Source: Actinomadura macra NBRC 14102
Lineage (GTDB): Bacteria > Actinomycetota > Actinomycetes > Streptosporangiales > Streptosporangiaceae
DNA: 64,000 bases
NCBI RefSeq assembly: GCF_001552215.1
Contig: NZ_BCQT01000002.1
Span: forward strand, 62,001-126,000
Direction of reading: 5' to 3'
The notes under the pieces are model-generated. The model made no database searches and was not told the origin of the DNA. It saw only the letters and a program-made list of their open reading frames with translations. Shown here piece after piece: positions 62,852 through 64,000 of this stretch. The translations under genes and the position numbers were made by a program. Position 1 is the stretch's first letter; each line of letters starts with the position of its first letter.

Positions 62852-64000
62852 ATGACAAGGAGCGACGGGCGGGGTGGATTCGACACCTCGATCGACCTGT
62901 TCGACGAGACGCTGCGCGAGGGCGCCGAGCGGGCCCCGATCTCGGCGACCATCGAGGCGAAGTGCGCGCTGGCGGGAGCCATCGCCTCGGCCGGCATCAG
63001 GACTCTCGTGGTCGGGATGTTCCCGGACGTCCCGCACAACATCGCGCTGCTGGACGCCCTCCTGGAGGAGCAGCGGCACGGATCCATCCCGAAATCCGTG
63101 CGATTCGTGGTCATCTCCCACCTGGGGCTCAGACTGACGCAGAGCCTCGCCGCCCTCGACGGGCTGGGGCGTGACCTGTCCAGCGTCTGGCTGCTCGCCA
63201 TCCACTCGGTCTCCGACGAGCAGATCAGACATCTGTATCCGACCGTCCGCGAGAAGGACGGGGAAACCTTCGATCAGGCCGCGTGGGAGGCGGTCACCGA
63301 CCGGGAACGCCGCGTGGCCAACCTGGCGTGGTACCAGGAACAGCTGGCGCAGCTCCGTCCGGTCGACCGGCTCGGAGGCTTGATCGCGGGGCTGCTCGAC
63401 GCGTTCCGGGCGGACCCGGACCACGTCCAGGACGCCGTGGAGGTCGTCAGGGACGCGGGCATCCGGCAGGTCCGGCTCGTGGACACCGCGGGGACGTGCA
63501 CCCCGGAGCAGGCCCGGACCTTCGTGGGGCGTTTGGTGACGGCCTTTCCCGACACCGGCTTCTTCGGGCACTTCCACGACGACTTCGGAATGGCCACGGC
63601 CAACGCCGTCGTCGGTCTGGGCGCGGGGCTCCGAGGCGTGGACGTGTCCATCGGAGGCTTCGCGAACAGGGCGGGACATCCCGCCATGGCCGAGGTCGTC
63701 ATGGCGCTCCGCCAGCTCCACGATGTGGAGTTGCCCGGATTCCGCACCGAGGACCTGTACGGGCTGAGCCGGCTGGCCGAGCGCACCTACGGTCTACTCG
63801 AAAACCCGGCCGCACCCGTCACCGGACTGGTCACGCACGCCGTGCAGAGCGGGATCCGCACGGATCTGCTCAACCGGTCGCCCAGGATCTTCGACGACCT
63901 CGACCCGGCGGACGTCGGTTCCCGGGAGATCCGCATGTTCGGCGTGCGGAGCGGCCAGGACGGCATGGCGCGCATCCTGCGCGAGCACGAGGCCGAGCTC
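62852..64000 (+). CDS. Isopropylmalate/homocitrate synthase-like (HMGL-like) protein, 3'-truncated
   Basis: First 383 residues; continues past the window. GGAG precedes the ATG. Opening LFDETLREGAER (metal-binding Asp and catalytic Arg of the DRE-TIM barrel), VRLVDTAGTCTPEQ, HFHDDFGMATANAVVGL with the metal His pair, and VDVSIGGFANRAGHPAMAEVV. This is a DRE-TIM metallolyase/synthase, condensing an acyl-CoA with a 2-oxo acid or cleaving the reverse. The motifs differ from canonical LeuA (length, no RPIDHPPRW-like lead), so a specialised substrate is likely. It sits next to lysC where mycobacteria have leuA. A+T-rich leader suggests a separate promoter. Confidence 0.85.
   Translation, partial: MTRSDGRGGFDTSIDLFDETLREGAERAPISATIEAKCALAGAIASAGIRTLVVGMFPDVPHNIALLDALLEEQRHGSIPKSVRFVVISHLGLRLTQSLAALDGLGRDLSSVWLLAIHSVSDEQIRHLYPTVREKDGETFDQAAWEAVTDRERRVANLAWYQEQLAQLRPVDRLGGLIAGLLDAFRADPDHVQDAVEVVRDAGIRQVRLVDTAGTCTPEQARTFVGRLVTAFPDTGFFGHFHDDFGMATANAVVGLGAGLRGVDVSIGGFANRAGHPAMAEVVMALRQLHDVELPGFRTEDLYGLSRLAERTYGLLENPAAPVTGLVTHAVQSGIRTDLLNRSPRIFDDLDPADVGSREIRMFGVRSGQDGMARILREHEAEL

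Overview
The window is high-GC DNA with strong actinomycete signatures: a WhiB-family iron-sulfur regulator, an actinobacterial Tad/Flp pilus locus, GTG/TTG starts, several probable leaderless genes and DUF4244, DUF5753, DUF2637 and holin-like DUF1469 proteins. Gene order closely resembles the Mycobacterium tuberculosis stretch running from the Rv3649-type helicase through tad genes, acs, the Rv3669-type membrane protein, epoxide hydrolase, marP, NUDIX, nth, crp, MBL hydrolase, RidA, two ArsA-like ATPases, whiB4, ponA2 and an Rv3683-type phosphoesterase. Protein style and accessory families suggest a spore-forming actinomycete such as Actinomadura or another Streptosporangiales/Thermomonosporaceae member. 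This placement is inference; there is no rRNA in the window.

Layout. Bases 1-4600 carry the 3' part of a DUF1998 helicase, a LapA-like membrane protein, a VOC protein and a secreted fibronectin-like protein. Bases 4815-11306 are a minus-strand Tad pilus locus in transcription order: Ssd/CpaE-like, TadA ATPase, TadB, (1.06 kb gap with degenerate repeats), TadC, DUF4244 pilin-like, TadE, a hairpin, and an Rv3654c-like protein. Bases 12182-13626 hold a translationally close pair: a catalytically degenerate Fic-like protein and a pentapeptide-repeat protein. Bases 13845-19333 contain acs, nhaA, a holin-like protein, an epoxide hydrolase and a DUF309 protein.

Bases 19361-36167 are the conserved core: periplasmic protease MarP, CoA pyrophosphatase, endonuclease III divergent from Crp, a minus-strand group (DUF4177, RidA, NUDIX, MBL hydrolase), MarR, an SPFH protein, the ArsA-like pair, WhiB, a bifunctional PASTA penicillin-binding protein, YqeY, a phosphoesterase and a methyltransferase. 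A tRNA-Pro(CGG) at 36216 is followed by an accessory patch: an SBD-HNH type IV restriction enzyme resembling ScoMcrA, a glycine-rich membrane protein and a TetR regulator.

Bases 39647-57239 are a mosaic of accessory and regulatory genes: an ECF sigma factor with its DGPF (YCII) partner, a flavin oxidoreductase-like protein, a frameshifted VOC pseudogene, a CHAP protein, a PLP decarboxylase, AraC and GlxA regulators, an XRE-DUF5753 regulator, small proteins, a MerR regulator, a class A beta-lactamase-like protein, an S9 peptidase and secreted enzymes. Bases 57328-64000 hold asd and lysC, unusually separated by an opposite-strand DUF2637 protein, then an LLM oxidoreductase and the start of an isopropylmalate/homocitrate synthase-like gene that runs off the window.
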